Positions 8,316-16,799 of a DNA stretch of 58,543 nucleotides are shown one piece after another; position 1 is the stretch's first letter; each line of letters opens with the position of its first letter. The DNA is from an uncultured Neomegalonema sp. (GTDB lineage Bacteria > Pseudomonadota > Alphaproteobacteria > Rhodobacterales > Rhodobacteraceae). The stretch covers positions 1 through 58,543 of the forward strand of contig CALDSD010000047.1 of assembly GCA_937911325.1 (NCBI GenBank), in the 5' to 3' direction. The translations under genes and the position numbers were made by a program. The notes under the pieces were generated by a model. The model was not told where the DNA came from. It made no database searches and was given only the letters and a program-made list of their open reading frames with translations.

Positions 8316-8888
8316 CTAGCTGAGCTTCCGGACATCGTCGCCGACGGAAACGGCTCCGTCTCGGATCACACGGCCATAGATGCCGCGCAAGCGCAGCTCT
8401 TTGCCTTTGCCCGTATTCACGAACAGGCACGCGTCCCGGCCATAACGATCGATGAAGCTCTGACATCCGTTATGCGGCTCTTGCGTGATGAGAAGCTCGA
8501 CGCCGCCCAGCGCGAGCCGTGTCCCCGGCGGAGTGTTTGCCGGCGTCAGGTCCATGTCGATGAAGAGGTTGTCTCCCGCCGGCGGCCAGAACGCGAGATC
8601 GCCGGCGATCGCGCGAATGCAGCGCGACATCATCAGACAGATCTGAACGTCCGGATGAGGAGCGCCTGCGTCATCGGTGCGCCAACAGCCCTTTGACCAA
8701 TGATCGCCCTCGACGCCCTCCGCCAGGCTCAGATGCGCCTGTTGCAGCAGTGTGCGCGCGCCGTGCTCCGGACGAGAAATAATCATGTCGACGCGACCAA
8801 CGTCCTTGGGCGCGGTCAGGATGTCCGGCAGCGCCGCCTCCAGCTCCGACATGCTGCGCGCGGTCTCGATCACCAACCCATCAGCCAT
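8316..8888 (-). CDS. MOSC domain-containing protein
   Basis: A 190-residue protein of the MOSC (molybdenum cofactor sulfurase C-terminal) superfamily. Matching features are GVEGDHWSKG near residue 57, GDNLFIDMDLTPANTPPGTRL, LLITQEPHNGCQSF with the cysteine that stands at the predicted sulfur-carrying site of many MOSC proteins, and RGIYGRVIRDGAVSVGD near the end. GGGAGG lies 5 bases before the ATG. Its start overlaps the stop of the upstream oxidoreductase gene by 8 bases, so the two are translated together. A role in sulfur transfer or detoxification of amidoximes (YiiM-like) is family-level inference. Confidence 0.85.
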   Translation of the reverse strand: MADGLVIETARSMSELEAALPDILTAPKDVGRVDMIISRPEHGARTLLQQAHLSLAEGVEGDHWSKGCWRTDDAGAPHPDVQICLMMSRCIRAIAGDLAFWPPAGDNLFIDMDLTPANTPPGTRLALGGVELLITQEPHNGCQSFIDRYGRDACLFVNTGKGKELRLRGIYGRVIRDGAVSVGDDVRKLS

Positions 8889-10242
8889 TTCGACCTCCCT
8901 GCCCGCCCGTTGTCATCTCCTCGACCTCGCGGCGGAGCTGATACGCGCGCGTTGTCTCGTCAATCGCGACGTCAGCATAGGTTAGAATATCGTCCTGCGC
9001 GACCGGACGCAGCATCTTCGCCCCAGCCGTCAGGCCCAATGGCAGCGCGCCTGCTGGGACGGACACGCGGCTCGGCCGCAACTGACCCGCAACCGTATAT
9101 CCCCCCTCACCGTCGAGAAGATCCCCCGACGCCAGGTCGCGCTTGGCGACGGCGACCACGTCGGCCCGAAACCCCCGAGCCGTTCCCGTACTCTCGCGCC
9201 GCAATCCGACATTCGCCACCGACAGTCCCAGCTCGAGCCCGATCAGGTGCCAACGTTTGTAAGCGGCGCAGTAGCGACCGCTCTCATCGGTCACGACCTT
9301 GTATTCCTCAAAGCAGTTGCGTTGGTAATCCGTCGCTGCGCGGATGCAGACCCAGACGCCCATACGGATATCGTACTCGATCATCCCGCCGTCTCGATCC
9401 AGCGAGTTCAGAACCTCGACCTGACCGGCCGATTGCAGAACGCCGCCGTCCGCCGCCGGCCGCATCAGGCGCGGCAGATCGTCGATCGAGCCCGATGGAT
9501 AAGCCAGGCCAGCCTCTGGCGCGTCCAGCCCGCAGGCGTTTGCAATCGCCGCCGACTCGATCGCCGGTTTGGTGCCATCGAGAAACGAGTTGAACATCTT
9601 GGGATTGAGCCGGCCGCGTTCGGCCTGCTCGGGCGTGAGGCCCCAGTGCTCCCAGACCGTTTCCGGTGTGGAGAACCGATACTCCGGTCGCCATTTATGG
9701 CCACGCCCCGCCGCGGCCACGTCAAAGCCGCAGGTCCGCGCCCAGTCCACAAGCTCGCAAACCATGGCCGGTTGATCGCCATACGCCATCGAGTAGACGA
9801 CGCCAGCCGCCTCGGCGCGCGCGGCCAACGCGGCGCCGCAGACCGCGTCCGCTTCGACAGTCGCGCTGATGACGTGCTTCCCGTGTGAAAACGCCATCAA
9901 GAGATGATCGACAGCGACGACCGGGTCGCCGGTGCATTCGACGACGATGTCGACCGCCTGATGCGAGACCAGCGCCGCGACGTCGTCGCCGATATGCGTC
10001 GCGCCGCTCTGGGCGGCGGCGTCCAGCGACGGCGCTGAACACGTCTCGCTCGACCACCCGGCCAGTCGTAGGTGAGACGCCGCGCGCTCGGGCGAGAGGT
10101 CGGCCACGCCCACGACGTGCATGCCCGGCAAGCGCGCCGCCTGCGCGAGGAACATGGTTCCGAACTTCCCCGCGCCGATGACGCCGACGCGGAGCGGCGC
10201 GCCGCGCTCATCACGCGCTTGAAGCTGATGGTAAAGGCCCAC
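8881..10242 (-). CDS. Homoserine-dehydrogenase-like NAD(P)-dependent oxidoreductase with C-terminal SAF domain
   Basis: The 453-residue protein begins with a Rossmann fold (GVIGAGKFGTMFLAQ, about residues 19-33) like homoserine dehydrogenase and Gfo/Idh/MocA enzymes. It ends with a SAF-type domain (about residues 350-440: DVVAVAKRDLASGDLLDGEGGY and LPLGLTAGAKMLRPVAQDDIL). The combination occurs in a family whose members are often near sugar-acid catabolism genes. The start is a GTG with GGGGAG 7 bases upstream. It is coupled to the MOSC gene. The substrate is unknown; threonate and tartrate-type dehydrogenases encoded 5 kb away suggest a sugar acid, but this is inference. Confidence 0.7.
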   Translation of the reverse strand: MGLYHQLQARDERGAPLRVGVIGAGKFGTMFLAQAARLPGMHVVGVADLSPERAASHLRLAGWSSETCSAPSLDAAAQSGATHIGDDVAALVSHQAVDIVVECTGDPVVAVDHLLMAFSHGKHVISATVEADAVCGAALAARAEAAGVVYSMAYGDQPAMVCELVDWARTCGFDVAAAGRGHKWRPEYRFSTPETVWEHWGLTPEQAERGRLNPKMFNSFLDGTKPAIESAAIANACGLDAPEAGLAYPSGSIDDLPRLMRPAADGGVLQSAGQVEVLNSLDRDGGMIEYDIRMGVWVCIRAATDYQRNCFEEYKVVTDESGRYCAAYKRWHLIGLELGLSVANVGLRRESTGTARGFRADVVAVAKRDLASGDLLDGEGGYTVAGQLRPSRVSVPAGALPLGLTAGAKMLRPVAQDDILTYADVAIDETTRAYQLRREVEEMTTGGQGGRNG

Positions 10243-10350
10243 GTGTTTCTCCCCTATCTCTGAACCTCTGTCGAAAGTTCTGAGCTGAAGGCTCGACCCG
10301 TCCGCGGTTCCATGTCATGTCCGCCGAACACTGACGGAAGCACCCCACAC

Positions 10351-11289
10351 ATGTCGACCATCGTCTCGGTTCAGAACCTCTCGAAGACATACGGCTCGGG
10401 GCTGAAGGCCCTGCAGCACGTCTCGCTCGATATCGCCGAAGGCGAGATCCTGGCTCTGCTCGGCCCCAACGGAGCCGGCAAGACCACGCTGATCTCTATC
10501 ATCTGCGGGATTGTGACGCCCTCGTCCGGGGCGGTGGAGGTCGCCGGTCATGATGTCGTCAACGACTATCGCGAAAGCCGCAAGCTGATTGGCCTCGTGC
10601 CTCAGGAAATCGCGCTGGAGCCCTTTGAAACGGTGATGAACACCGTGCGGTTCTCCCGCGGTCTCTTCGGAAAACCGCGGAACGAAGCGCATCTGGAGCG
10701 GGTGCTGAGAAGTCTGTCGCTGTGGGACAAGCGCGACAGCCAGGCGAAGGAGCTCTCCGGCGGCATGAAGCGCCGGGTGTTGATCGCCAAAGCGCTGTCC
10801 CACGAGCCGCGGATCCTGTTTCTGGACGAGCCCACCGCCGGCGTCGACGTCGAGCTTCGCAAGGATATGTGGGAGACCGTGCGCGAGCTGCGCGCCAGCG
10901 GCGTCACGGTCATCCTGACGACCCACTACATCGAAGAGGCCGAAGCCATGGCGGACCGCGTCGGCGTCATCAGCAAGGGGCAGTTGCTCCTGCTCGAAGA
11001 GAAGGCCGCGCTGATGTCGAGAATGGGGAAGAAGCGCCTCCGCATCGAGCTGCAGAGCACTATCTCAAGCATTCCGCCAACGCTCTCGCGTTATCAGCTG
11101 GAGCTCGGTTCGGACGGCGGCTCGCTGGTCTATACTTATGACGTGCAAGCCGAACGCACCGGGATCACCGCGCTGCTGAACGATCTGAGCGCGGCGGGGC
11201 TGTCGCTCCGAGATCTGCAGACGGATCAGAGCTCGCTCGAGGAGATCTTCGTCGGTTTGGTGAATGCGGAAGACGGACAGAACGGATGA
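10351..11289 (+). CDS. ABC-2 type exporter ATP-binding protein
   Basis: A 312-residue ATPase with Walker A GPNGAGKT, signature LSGGMKRR, Walker [11 protein letters not shown] and the His-loop TTHYIEEAE. The long C-terminal extension and the close match of the core to YadG/CcmA-like drug exporter ATPases indicate an ABC-2 exporter rather than an importer. I chose the ATG at 10351 because the conserved domain begins four residues later; a GGAAG element is about 11 bases upstream. It overlaps the permease gene by ATGA. The cargo is unknown. Confidence 0.9.
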   Translation: MSTIVSVQNLSKTYGSGLKALQHVSLDIAEGEILALLGPNGAGKTTLISIICGIVTPSSGAVEVAGHDVVNDYRESRKLIGLVPQEIALEPFETVMNTVRFSRGLFGKPRNEAHLERVLRSLSLWDKRDSQAKELSGGMKRRVLIAKALSHEPRILFLDEPTAGVDVELRKDMWETVRELRASGVTVILTTHYIEEAEAMADRVGVISKGQLLLLEEKAALMSRMGKKRLRIELQSTISSIPPTLSRYQLELGSDGGSLVYTYDVQAERTGITALLNDLSAAGLSLRDLQTDQSSLEEIFVGLVNAEDGQNG

Positions 11290-12047
11290 ACCTGCAGGCG
11301 ATCAAGGCGATCTATATCTATGAAATGGCCCGCACACGGCGAACGCTGCTGCAGAGCATCGTGTCGCCGGTGATCTCGACGTCGCTCTACTTCGTCGTCT
11401 TCGGCGCAGCGATCGGATCTCGGATCGAAGAAGTCGAGGGCGTCGGCTACGGCTCGTTCATCGTGCCCGGCTTGATCATGCTGACGGTGCTTACCCAAAG
11501 CGTCTCGAACGCATCGTTTGGGATCTATTTCCCAAAGTTCCTTGGCACGATGTACGAGCTTTTGTCCGCGCCGGTTTCGTTCTGGGAGATCGTCATTGGT
11601 TATGTCGGGGCGGCGGCGACAAAGTCGCTGATCATCGGGTCTATCATCCTGGCCACCGCCGGCCTGTTCGTGCCTCTCAGGATCGACTACCCGCTGGTGA
11701 TGCTGTTGTTTCTGGTGTTGACCTGCGTCACGTTCAGCCTGCTCGGCTTCATCATCGGGATCTGGGCGAAGAACTTCGAACAGCTTCAGCTTGTTCCGCT
11801 GCTGATCATCACGCCGCTCGTGTTTCTGGGCGGCAGCTTCTACTCGATCTCGATGCTTCCGCCTGTCTGGCAAACGGTGACGCTGTTCAACCCCGTGCTC
11901 TATCTGATCTCAGGCTTTCGCTGGAGTTTCTTCGGGCAGGCCGATGTCAGCATCGGCCTGAGCCTCGCGATGATCGCCCTGTTCCTTGCGATCTGCCTCG
12001 CTGTCATCTGGTGGATCTTCCGCACGGGCTACCGGTTGAAAAGCTGA
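11286..12047 (+). CDS. ABC-2 type exporter membrane protein
   Basis: This 253-residue partner of the preceding ATPase has about six transmembrane segments and the ABC-2 signature region [19 protein letters not shown] followed by [23 protein letters not shown], as in YadH/NodJ-type permeases. Its start codon overlaps the ATPase stop, so the two are made in a fixed ratio. The pair forms a complete exporter of the drug/polysaccharide class. No biosynthesis genes that would reveal the cargo are nearby. Confidence 0.9.
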   Translation: MNLQAIKAIYIYEMARTRRTLLQSIVSPVISTSLYFVVFGAAIGSRIEEVEGVGYGSFIVPGLIMLTVLTQSVSNASFGIYFPKFLGTMYELLSAPVSFWEIVIGYVGAAATKSLIIGSIILATAGLFVPLRIDYPLVMLLFLVLTCVTFSLLGFIIGIWAKNFEQLQLVPLLIITPLVFLGGSFYSISMLPPVWQTVTLFNPVLYLISGFRWSFFGQADVSIGLSLAMIALFLAICLAVIWWIFRTGYRLKS

Positions 12048-12053
12048 TCCCGC

Positions 12054-12689
12054 TCAGCCGGCTTTCCGAGCGACGATAAAGACGCCGATCGACTTTTCCG
12101 GGCGCCAACGCCGCTCGATTTCGAAGCCGCCCGCCCTGAGCTTTTCGACCAGGTCCTCCTCGGTGAAGAACCGCACCAGCGGCATTTGACCCAGCGCTCG
12201 GCCAAGCGGCGCGATCAACCGTAGCCACCACATCCGACCACCCAGACAAACAGTGCTCGTCACGAACAAGCCGTCGGGCTTCAACAGTCGATGAACCTTC
12301 GCGATCGCCGCCTGCTCATCTTCGAGAAGATGCAGCAAGCTCAGTGCGAGAACCATGTCGTAGGTTCCGTCGGCGGCGTTGAAATCCTCGACGCTGGCGC
12401 GTTCGAAATCGACGTTGCGGACGCCCTGCGCCGCCGCCTTCTCGCGTGCGATCTCGAGCATGTTCTCGGATATGTCGGTCGCGTGGATGCGCTGGACGAA
12501 GGGGGCGTGAACCAGCGCCGTGGAACCCGTGCCGCACCCCAGCTCCAGAAGCTCCATGTCGGGGCGCAAGTACTCTTGCGTGATCGCGAGCTTGCGTTGA
12601 TACGCCGTTTCATCGCCGACCGGTTTCCGCGCATAGCTCTTGGCGATCCGGTCCCAGAACCTGGCCGACGGCGCCGTTTGGCTTGTCAT
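12054..12689 (-). CDS. Class I SAM-dependent methyltransferase
   Basis: The 211-residue protein has the Rossmann-type methyltransferase core: motif I LELGCGTGSTA near residue 50, ATDISENMLEIAREKA as motif II, DMVLALSLLHLLED, and LLKPDGLFVTST. It belongs to the UbiE/Methyltransf_11 type that acts on small molecules or quinones. I chose the ATG at 12689 (MTSQ) because GGAG lies 6 bases before it; in-frame ATGs lie upstream. It is convergent with the ABC-2 operon and divergent from the LysR gene. The substrate cannot be predicted. Confidence 0.85.
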   Translation of the reverse strand: MTSQTAPSARFWDRIAKSYARKPVGDETAYQRKLAITQEYLRPDMELLELGCGTGSTALVHAPFVQRIHATDISENMLEIAREKAAAQGVRNVDFERASVEDFNAADGTYDMVLALSLLHLLEDEQAAIAKVHRLLKPDGLFVTSTVCLGGRMWWLRLIAPLGRALGQMPLVRFFTEEDLVEKLRAGGFEIERRWRPEKSIGVFIVARKAG

Positions 12690-12897
12690 TGTCATCTCCA
12701 TCGTCTTGGCCCTCACACGGCTTTGGCGGCGCGAAACCGAACCGGGGCGAACACCGCCGGCAAGCCCAGCGGCGCCCTAAGCGCTCTAGAGTTTTCCATC
12801 TGTCTTCTCCAACGAGTTCATTTGACTTGCTACCATCTACGCACTCCGCTCTCGCATGGGAATTGACCAGATCAGCCTGCCTGATATGCATTTTCGC

Positions 12898-13800
12898 ATG
12901 GACTGGCGATCGGTGAAATTCGACTGGAACCGCGCGCGAGCCTTTCTCGTGACCGCAGAGGAAGGCTCGTTGTCCGCGGCTGCACGGGCGCTCGGCATGG
13001 CGCAACCGACCCTCGGCCGTCAGGTCGCCGCGCTCGAGGAAGAGCTCGGCGTCGCCTTGTTTGAAAGAACACGTCGCGAAATGAGCCTGACCCCTAGCGG
13101 TCTCGAGTTGATCGAGCATGTTCGCACGATGAGCGAAGCGGCCACACGCGTCTCGTTGACGGCTTCGGGTCAGGCTCAGTCAATCGAAGGGTCCGTCCGG
13201 ATTTCGGCGACCGAGGCCTTCGCCGCCTATCTCCTACCCGGCATGGTGCGAAAGCTGCGTGCGCTCGCCCCGGGAATAACGGTTGAGATCGTCGCCTCCA
13301 ACGCGCTGAGCGACTTGCGCCGGCGCGAGGCGGACATCGCGATTCGGAACGCCCGGCCGACCGACCCGGAGCTGGTGGCCCGCAAGATCGGTGATCAGAA
13401 CGCGGGCCTTTACGCCACGCCCGAATATCTCGACAGCATTGGAAGACCACGGTCTTTGGCGGCGTTTTCGGACGCGCAGTTTATAGGATTTGAAGAAAAC
13501 AGTTTGCTGCTGAACGGCCTCAACGGCGTCGGGTTTGAGCTGACAAGCGCCAATTTTCCAGTCCTCACAGCCAATCATCTCGTTCTGTGGGAGCTCACCA
13601 AGCAAGGCGTGGGTATCGGCGTCATGGGCATGGTGACCGGCGACGCGGAACCCCTGGTCGAGCGCATCTTGCCGGTGATCCCGCCACTGGAGTTTCCGAT
13701 CTGGCTGGTGGCGCATCGAGAGGTCAACACCAGCCGCCGGGTGAGACTGGTCTACGACTTTCTGGTCGAGCAACTCGAAGCGGTTGAAAGGCCGACCTAG
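12898..13800 (+). CDS. LysR family transcriptional regulator
   Basis: A 300-residue LysR-type regulator with an N-terminal winged helix (ARAFLVTAEEGSLSAAARALGMAQPTLGRQ at about residues 13-42, family-typical) and a substrate-binding domain from about residue 95. The start at 12898 places the conserved domain at the usual distance, although ATGs at 12856 and 12886 are in frame and no clear ribosome site marks any of them. It is divergent from the methyltransferase and its stop overlaps the end of the hydrolase gene tail to tail. Likely targets are the divergent methyltransferase or itself. Confidence 0.88.
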   Translation: MDWRSVKFDWNRARAFLVTAEEGSLSAAARALGMAQPTLGRQVAALEEELGVALFERTRREMSLTPSGLELIEHVRTMSEAATRVSLTASGQAQSIEGSVRISATEAFAAYLLPGMVRKLRALAPGITVEIVASNALSDLRRREADIAIRNARPTDPELVARKIGDQNAGLYATPEYLDSIGRPRSLAAFSDAQFIGFEENSLLLNGLNGVGFELTSANFPVLTANHLVLWELTKQGVGIGVMGMVTGDAEPLVERILPVIPPLEFPIWLVAHREVNTSRRVRLVYDFLVEQLEAVERPT

Positions 13801-14669
13801 CAAGACAGAAAGTTCAGCACCCGATCCGCGAAGGCCTCGGGGACCTCCTCCATCACCGCGTGGCCGCATGGCAAGGCCTCGCCTGAGACGTCCGTCGCTT
13901 TCTCGCGCCAAGTCTCCAAGACGTCGTAAAGCTGTCCAACCGTTCCCTGTGCGCCCCAGAGCGCGAGCACGGGCGCTGTCACTTTAAGGTCGGAGTCGGC
14001 GGCGTCATGTTCGAGATCGATGCCAGCCGCGGCGCGATAGTCCTCGCAGATCGCATGGATCGCGCTGGGGTCGCGATAGCAGCGCAGATACTCCTGCAGG
14101 ATCTCCTCCTCGACTGCGCCTTCGGTCTGCGCCTGCCCGGCGATATGGCGCCGGAGGAAATACTCGGGGTCGGAGCCGATCATCCGTTCCGGCAGATCGA
14201 ACGGTTGAATGAGGAAGAACCACCAGAAGTACCGCCGCGCGAACTCCATATCGGTGCGGGCGTACATGGTCGCCGTCGGGGCGATGTCGACGACGACGAG
14301 CTTTTCGACGGCATCCCGGTGATCGAGCGCCATCCGATGCGCGACCCGCCCGCCCCGATCATGGCCGACGACGGCGAAGCGGTCATGTCCGAGCGCGCGC
14401 ATGAGCCCGACCTGATCCTTGGCCATCTCCCGCTTGGAATAGGTTTCATGCGGCGGGTCGCTGTCAGGTTTGTCCGAGTCGCCATAGCCGCGGAGATCCG
14501 CCGCCACCACCGTGTATCCAGCAGCAATCAGCGCCGGCGCGACCTTGCGCCAGACGATCAGTGTTTGCGGATGTCCATGCAGCAGCAGAACGGGCGGCCC
14601 TTCGCCGGCGATCGCGGCGTTGATCACGACACCGTTTGTCTCGACGCGCAGCGGTTCGAAATCGGGCAT
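13797..14669 (-). CDS. Alpha/beta hydrolase of the haloacetate dehalogenase family
   Basis: The 290-residue protein aligns in motif order with fluoroacetate/haloacetate dehalogenases: HGHPQT oxyanion region (residue 31 on), nucleophile Asp104 in VGHDRGGR with Arg105 and Arg108 placed to hold the substrate carboxylate, acid Asp128, CEDYRA with Tyr211, and base His270. At the fluoride pocket the family His-Trp pair is replaced by Trp149-Trp150, so activity on fluoroacetate is doubtful; chloro- or bromoacetate or epoxides are alternatives. The ATG at 14669 was chosen; a GTG at 14693 overlapping the upstream stop (GTGA) is also possible. It is coupled to the tartrate dehydrogenase-like gene. Confidence 0.8.
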   Translation of the reverse strand: MPDFEPLRVETNGVVINAAIAGEGPPVLLLHGHPQTLIVWRKVAPALIAAGYTVVAADLRGYGDSDKPDSDPPHETYSKREMAKDQVGLMRALGHDRFAVVGHDRGGRVAHRMALDHRDAVEKLVVVDIAPTATMYARTDMEFARRYFWWFFLIQPFDLPERMIGSDPEYFLRRHIAGQAQTEGAVEEEILQEYLRCYRDPSAIHAICEDYRAAAGIDLEHDAADSDLKVTAPVLALWGAQGTVGQLYDVLETWREKATDVSGEALPCGHAVMEEVPEAFADRVLNFLSC

Positions 14670-14689
14670 GAACCGCTCAAGCGACGCGG

Positions 14690-15769
14690 TCACGGGCCAT
14701 CCGCCACGATTTCCGAAATAGCGGTTCCACAGGCGGCGGTGTTCGCGGCGCCGCCGAGATCGCCCGTTCGCAGAGACGGATCCGCCAGGACCGTCTCGAT
14801 CGCTGACAGGATCGCCGCCGCCGGCTCCGGGTGACCCAGATGCTCGAGCATCATCGCGCCGGCCCAGATCTGCCCGACCGGGTTGGCGATCCCTTTGCCC
14901 GCTATGTCGGGCGCCGAACCGTGCACGGGCTCGAACAATGACGGAAACTTCCGCTCTGGGTTGATGTTGCCCGAGGGCGCAATGCCGATGGTGCCGGTGC
15001 AGGCCGGCCCGAGATCGGAAAGGATGTCGCCAAACAGGTTGGTCGCCACCACAACGTCGAACCAATCCGGATTCAGGACGAACTGCGCGGTGAGAATATC
15101 GATGTGGAACTTGTCGACCGGCACGTCCGGGTACTGAGCGGCCATCTCGGCCACGCGTTCGTCCCAGTAGGGCATCGAGATCGAAATGCCGTTCGACTTC
15201 GTCGCCGCCGTCAACTTCCCTCCGCGTTTCTTGGCCAGCTCGAACGCGTATCGCAAGATGCGATCGACGCCGTAACGGGTCAGCACTGTCTCCTGGACCA
15301 CGAATTCGCGGTCGGTTCCGCTGAACATCCGCCCACCGATCGAGGAATATTCGCCTTCGGTGTTCTCGCGCACGATCCACATGTCGACGTCGCCCGGACC
15401 GCGGCCGACCAGGGGCGACGGGACGCCAGGCATCGCGCGCGCCGGACGCAGGTTCACGTACTGATCGTACTCGCGGCGAAAGAGGATCAACGAGCCCCAG
15501 AGCGAGACGTGATCCGGCACGGTGTCCGGCCAACCAACCGCGCCGAAGAACAGGGCGTCGGCGCCGTCCAGACGCGCCTTCCAGTCGTCCGGCATCATCT
15601 GACCATGTTCCGCATAGTAGTCGCAGGATGCAAAGTCGTGATGAGTGAAGTCGAAGCTCAAATCAAAACGCCGCGCGGCCGCCTCGAGAACCTTGAGGCC
15701 CTCGGGCATCACCTCTTTGCCGATGCCGTCGCCCGGGATCACCGCAATCTTCATCGGCTCGCTCGCCAT
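14690..15769 (-). CDS. Tartrate dehydrogenase / D-malate dehydrogenase (decarboxylating) family
   Basis: This 359-residue beta-decarboxylating dehydrogenase carries the TtuC/DmlA signatures IPGDGIGKEVMPEG, FDFTHHDFASCDYY, GAVGWPDTVPDHVSLWG, RENTEGEYSS and the metal-binding NLFGDILSDL. These distinguish it from 3-isopropylmalate and isocitrate dehydrogenases. It would oxidise tartrate or decarboxylate D-malate to pyruvate with NAD. AGGGAGG is 5 bases before the chosen ATG at 15769. It is followed, almost overlapping, by the dehalogenase-like hydrolase and is divergent from a threonate dehydrogenase-like gene, which suggests C4 sugar-acid use. Confidence 0.88.
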   Translation of the reverse strand: MASEPMKIAVIPGDGIGKEVMPEGLKVLEAAARRFDLSFDFTHHDFASCDYYAEHGQMMPDDWKARLDGADALFFGAVGWPDTVPDHVSLWGSLILFRREYDQYVNLRPARAMPGVPSPLVGRGPGDVDMWIVRENTEGEYSSIGGRMFSGTDREFVVQETVLTRYGVDRILRYAFELAKKRGGKLTAATKSNGISISMPYWDERVAEMAAQYPDVPVDKFHIDILTAQFVLNPDWFDVVVATNLFGDILSDLGPACTGTIGIAPSGNINPERKFPSLFEPVHGSAPDIAGKGIANPVGQIWAGAMMLEHLGHPEPAAAILSAIETVLADPSLRTGDLGGAANTAACGTAISEIVADGP

Positions 15770-15890
15770 CATCGCCTCCCTGTCGTGATTGCGGGCGACG
15801 TCACCACGAAAGTCGTGCGGCGACAAGACTCGCGACTGGCCTTCCGGCGGGGGCCGCAACTAGGCTCGACGAAACACTTCGGAGAGGAAC

Positions 15891-16790
15891 ATGACACAAA
15901 AGACCGCCGTCATCGGCTTGGGCAGCATGGGGTACGGAATGGCGTCCTCGTGTCTGCGGGCAGGTCATACGACCTATGGGTTCGACGTCGTCGAGCAGCG
16001 CATGAGCCAGTTTCGCAGCGAAGGCGGCGCTGCGGGAGACCTTCAGGACGTCGCGTCTGAGTTGGACGCCGCTGTTCTTGTCGTCCTGAACGCAGCGCAG
16101 ACCGAGGGCGTGCTGTTCGGCGCAGCAGGCCTCGCGCCGAACCTGCGGAAAGGGGCGGTCGTCCTCGCGTGCGCAACCGTGCCGCCCGACTTCGCGAGAG
16201 ACATGGCGGCGCGATGCGCGGAACGGGGCGTGCACTATCTCGACGCGCCGATCTCGGGCGGCTCGATCAAGGCGGCCGCCGGCGAACTATCCGTCATGGC
16301 GGCAGGATCGCCAGAAGCCTTCGCGGCGGCGAGCCCGGTGCTCGATGCGACCGCAACCACCGTGTTTGAACTCGGCGACGAGCCCGGCGCAGGGTCGGCG
16401 ATGAAGGCTGTGAACCAGTTGCTCGCCGGCGTCCACATCGCCGCCATGGCCGAGGCGATGACCTTTGGAATGACCCAAGGCGTGAAACCCGAGCAGTTCC
16501 TCGAGGTGATCAGCAAATGCGCGGGCGCCAGCTGGATGCTGGAGAACCGGGCGCCGCACATCGTCGCCGGCGACTACACCCCGCACAGCATGGTCGATAT
16601 CTGGCCGAAGGACCTCGGCATCGTGCTCGACATCGCGCGCCAGGCGAAGTTCGGCGCCCCGGTCACCGCCGCCGCGCTTCAGCAGTTCCTGGCGGCGTCG
16701 GGAATGGGTCTGGGCGGTGAGGACGACGCCGCCGTCGCAAAGGTTTATGCGCGCAACGCCGGGCTGACGCTGCCCGGCGAAGAAACCTGA
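15891..16790 (+). CDS. L-threonate dehydrogenase-like 3-hydroxyacid dehydrogenase
   Basis: A 299-residue NAD-dependent beta-hydroxyacid dehydrogenase. It has the Rossmann motif IGLGSMGYGMASSCLRAG, the substrate loop DAPISGG, the catalytic lysine in SAMKAVNQLLAGVH (about residue 172) and the LtnD-like stretch SWMLENRAPHIVAGDYTPHS. Among this family it resembles threonate dehydrogenase LtnD more than 3-hydroxyisobutyrate dehydrogenase. A GAGAGGAAC element precedes the ATG. It is divergent from the tartrate-type dehydrogenase. LtnD pathways normally need a kinase and epimerase or aldolase, none of which is in the window, so the assignment to threonate is provisional. Confidence 0.78.
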   Translation: MTQKTAVIGLGSMGYGMASSCLRAGHTTYGFDVVEQRMSQFRSEGGAAGDLQDVASELDAAVLVVLNAAQTEGVLFGAAGLAPNLRKGAVVLACATVPPDFARDMAARCAERGVHYLDAPISGGSIKAAAGELSVMAAGSPEAFAAASPVLDATATTVFELGDEPGAGSAMKAVNQLLAGVHIAAMAEAMTFGMTQGVKPEQFLEVISKCAGASWMLENRAPHIVAGDYTPHSMVDIWPKDLGIVLDIARQAKFGAPVTAAALQQFLAASGMGLGGEDDAAVAKVYARNAGLTLPGEET

Positions 16791-16799
16791 AGCGCTGAC

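Noticed and set aside
12717-12897. LysR-type operator between the methyltransferase and LysR genes
   Set aside because: No clear T-N11-A dyad stood out that I could defend.
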